Assembly (NCBI GenBank): GCA_964628455.1
Contig: CAZVPD010000095.1
Location: forward strand, 1 to 15,195
DNA length: 15,195 bases
Reading direction: 5' to 3'
Origin: JAQVWU01 sp964628455
Lineage (GTDB): Bacteria > Bacillota > Clostridia > Oscillospirales > CAG-272
The position numbers and the translations under genes are program-made. Of this stretch, positions 13,307 through 15,195 are shown piece by piece. Below the pieces are notes generated by a model. That model was given only the letters and a program-made list of their open reading frames with translations, made no database searches and was not told the origin of the DNA. How positions within the stretch are numbered: the first letter of the stretch is position 1; every line of letters begins with the position of its first letter.

Positions 13307-14980
13307 ATGAAATCCGATATCAATATCGCGCAGAGCGCAAAATTGCTTCCGGTCAGCGAAATCGCATCCCGACTCGGAATAAGAGAGAATGAAACGGAAT
13401 TATACGGTCAATATAAAGCGAAAATCACCGATGATTTTATAAACCGGAATGCCGAAAAACCGGACGGAAAATTGATTCTTGTAACCGCTATCAGTCCTAC
13501 TCCGGCCGGTGAAGGAAAAACGACAACGACCGTGGGACTTGGTCAGGCTATGGAGAAAATCGGTAAAAAGGCTGTTATTGCGCTCCGAGAACCATCTCTG
13601 GGACCTGTTTTCGGCGTAAAAGGCGGAGCGGCAGGAGGGGGTTATTCGCAGGTTTTGCCGATGGAGGATATTAATCTTCATTTTACGGGTGATTTCCATG
13701 CCATTACGGCGGCAAACAATCTGCTTTGCGCGATAATCGACAACCATATACAGCAGGGCAACGAATTGAATATCGACCAGCGGCGTATTTTTTTTAATCG
13801 GGTCACCGACACCAATGACAGGGCTCTTCGCAATATTATAATAGGATTGGGTACAAAGGCGGACGGTATTCCGCGAGAAGACCATTTCACGATCACGGTG
13901 GCAAGTGAAGTCATGGCAATTTTATGCCTTGCAAAATCGATATCCGATTTGAAAAAGCGGCTTGGTGATATATTTATAGCTTATACGAAAAACGGTGATC
14001 CCGTATTTGCCCGCGACCTTCATATTCAGGGTTCCATGGCAGCTTTGCTCCGCGATGCATTGAAACCGAATCTTGTTCAGACACTGGAGAATACCCCCGC
14101 ACTGATTCACGGCGGTCCGTTTGCCAATATCGCACACGGCTGCAATTCCGTCCGGGCTACAAAGTTAGCGCTTAAATCGGCCGATTATACCATAACCGAA
14201 GCGGGATTCGGCGCGGATCTCGGAGCGGAAAAATTCTTTGATATCAAATGCCGTATGGCGGATATGAAGCCTTCGGCAGTTGTACTCGTAGCCACCATAC
14301 GCGCTTTAAAATACCACGGCGGTATACCGAAAGAACAGCTCAAAAAAGAAAACTGTACCGCGCTTCGAAAAGGGGCATGCAATCTCGAAGCGCATCTGGC
14401 CAATATTGCGCAATTCGGGGTTCCCGTTGTCGTCGCGCTGAACCGTTTTGATACGGATACCGAGCAGGAAATCAACCTGGTCAAAAGCATCTGCGCTGAA
14501 GCAGGCGTCGAAATGGCTGTATCCGAGATGTTTGCAAAAGGCGGTGAAGGCGGTATCGAACTGGCTGAAAAAGCAGTTAAGGCATGTGATATGAAGAATG
14601 ATTTCCGTTATTTATATCCGGATGAAATGTCGGTTAAAGAAAAGATCGAAACGATCGCCGTGAAGATATACGGAGCATCGGGAGTCAAATACGATGATAC
14701 TGCGGAATCGGCGCTTAAATCGATTCTGGCTATTGATCCGGTATATTCGACTTTCCCGGTCTGTATGGCCAAAACACAGTATTCATTGTCGGACAATCCT
14801 TCTCTTATCGGACGCCCGTCCGATTATTGCATCAATGTCAGAGATTTTCATCTTTCGGCGGGGGCGCGTTTTATCGTTGTTCTGACAGGCGCCGTTATGA
14901 CCATGCCCGGCCTGCCGAAAAAACCTGCCGCTTATAATATCGATATCGATGATGACGGCAATATCTCCGGCTTATTTTAA
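13307..14980 (+). CDS. fhs: formate-tetrahydrofolate ligase
   Basis: Joins formate to tetrahydrofolate using ATP to give 10-formyl-THF in one-carbon metabolism (and the Wood-Ljungdahl methyl branch where present). 557 residues, the normal family length. The P-loop PTPAGEGKT is at 64-72. Downstream are family blocks EPSLGPVFGVKGGAAGGGYSQV and HFTGDFHAITAANNLL, then TITEAGFGADLGAEKFFDIK, and the C-terminal PGLPKKPAA. Start at 13307 has GGAGG 8 nt upstream; an in-frame extension back to 13235 would begin inside the promoter and is not credible. The stop overlaps the ATG of tsaE by one base, so the two are probably translationally coupled. Confidence 0.97.
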   Translation: MKSDINIAQSAKLLPVSEIASRLGIRENETELYGQYKAKITDDFINRNAEKPDGKLILVTAISPTPAGEGKTTTTVGLGQAMEKIGKKAVIALREPSLGPVFGVKGGAAGGGYSQVLPMEDINLHFTGDFHAITAANNLLCAIIDNHIQQGNELNIDQRRIFFNRVTDTNDRALRNIIIGLGTKADGIPREDHFTITVASEVMAILCLAKSISDLKKRLGDIFIAYTKNGDPVFARDLHIQGSMAALLRDALKPNLVQTLENTPALIHGGPFANIAHGCNSVRATKLALKSADYTITEAGFGADLGAEKFFDIKCRMADMKPSAVVLVATIRALKYHGGIPKEQLKKENCTALRKGACNLEAHLANIAQFGVPVVVALNRFDTDTEQEINLVKSICAEAGVEMAVSEMFAKGGEGGIELAEKAVKACDMKNDFRYLYPDEMSVKEKIETIAVKIYGASGVKYDDTAESALKSILAIDPVYSTFPVCMAKTQYSLSDNPSLIGRPSDYCINVRDFHLSAGARFIVVLTGAVMTMPGLPKKPAAYNIDIDDDGNISGLF

Positions 14981-15195
14981 TGAAATCGATTTTCGATTTT
15001 GTTTCCTGCGGTGAAAGCGAAACGGAGGATGCCGGCAGGCAGCTGGCACGGCTGATGGATAAAGACAGCACCTTTCCCTCTTTCATTGCTTTATACGGAG
15101 ATCTGGGAGCCGGAAAAACAGCTTTCGTGCGCGGTCTGGCATCGGTCTTCACCCCCGATGCTGCCGTTTCGAGCCCTACATACGCCATTATAAAC
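14980..15195 (+). CDS. tsaE: tRNA t6A biosynthesis ATPase TsaE (partial, cut by window edge)
   Basis: First 72 residues of the P-loop ATPase that works with TsaB and TsaD in making N6-threonylcarbamoyladenosine on tRNAs. Visible: the Walker A motif GDLGAGKT at about 41-48, then FVRGLA and the conserved SSPTYAIIN segment (usually SPTFxLVN), which is diagnostic of TsaE/YjeE. The ATG at 14980 shares its A with the fhs stop codon (TAATG), and there is no strong RBS, so coupling to fhs translation is likely. The gene continues beyond 15195; tsaB and related genes may follow. Confidence 0.9.
   Translation, partial: MKSIFDFVSCGESETEDAGRQLARLMDKDSTFPSFIALYGDLGAGKTAFVRGLASVFTPDAAVSSPTYAIIN

Noticed and set aside
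1..15195. CRISPR array, insertion sequence or integrase-type mobile element around the XRE-ImmA genes
   Set aside because: XRE-ImmA pairs are common on ICEs and prophages, but no integrase, excisionase, transposase, att-like repeats or spaced direct repeats were seen. The pair is linked to a housekeeping-type polymerase instead.

Overview
The window looks like a chromosomal piece of an anaerobic Gram-positive bacterium of the Clostridia type, probably gut or rumen associated and possibly metagenome-derived. Supporting signs are strong AGGAG-type ribosome binding sites, near-consensus sigma-A promoters, an AbrB regulator with a Clostridia-style C-terminal zinc ribbon, formate-tetrahydrofolate ligase, an S-layer-homology protein, cytoplasmic glycan hydrolases and a lipoprotein sugar-binding protein. 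No species can be named from the sequence alone.

Layout. (1) 1-3951, plus strand: a glycan-degradation run of a GH20-type hexosaminidase, a beta-propeller glycosidase-like protein and a Cys-type sulfatase, closed by a bidirectional terminator. The first ~203 bases do not belong to the hexosaminidase. They encode an AccA-like (acetyl-CoA carboxylase alpha) N-terminus at about 27% GC, joined in frame to the GH20 body at about 59% GC. This is either an assembly chimera or a recombination junction. (2) 4046-6796: a DNA-damage-type module. A minus-strand operon (XRE repressor, ImmA/IrrE metallopeptidase, small uncharacterised protein) is divergent from a Y-family DNA polymerase carrying a beta-clamp motif. 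The shared intergenic region holds a consensus promoter and several perfect inverted repeats that look like operators. (3) 6797-6974: a short non-coding gap with a perfect-consensus minus-strand promoter and a foldable inverted repeat. (4) 6975-12186, minus strand: a lipoprotein solute-binding protein and a second GH20 enzyme 33 nt apart, preceded by a secreted protein with three InlB-type repeats and three SLH domains. The last has its own promoter and a ~240-nt leader with competing hairpins. (5) 12645-15195: AbrB-family regulator (+), tRNA-Arg(CCG) (-) with promoter and terminator, fhs (+) and the start of tsaE (+), cut by the window edge.

How the genes fit together. Two GH20 enzymes, a sulfatase, a propeller glycosidase and a sugar-type binding lipoprotein point to foraging on GlcNAc- or GalNAc-containing, possibly sulfated, host glycans. 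No permease, ATPase or sulfatase-maturating enzyme lies in the window. The polymerase module is an independent stress unit. By analogy with ImmR/ImmA and DdrO/IrrE, the peptidase would cleave the XRE repressor and release the polymerase promoter. No LexA-type box was seen. The best candidate for an under-described system is this XRE / ImmA-IrrE / small protein / Y-polymerase unit with its nested operators.
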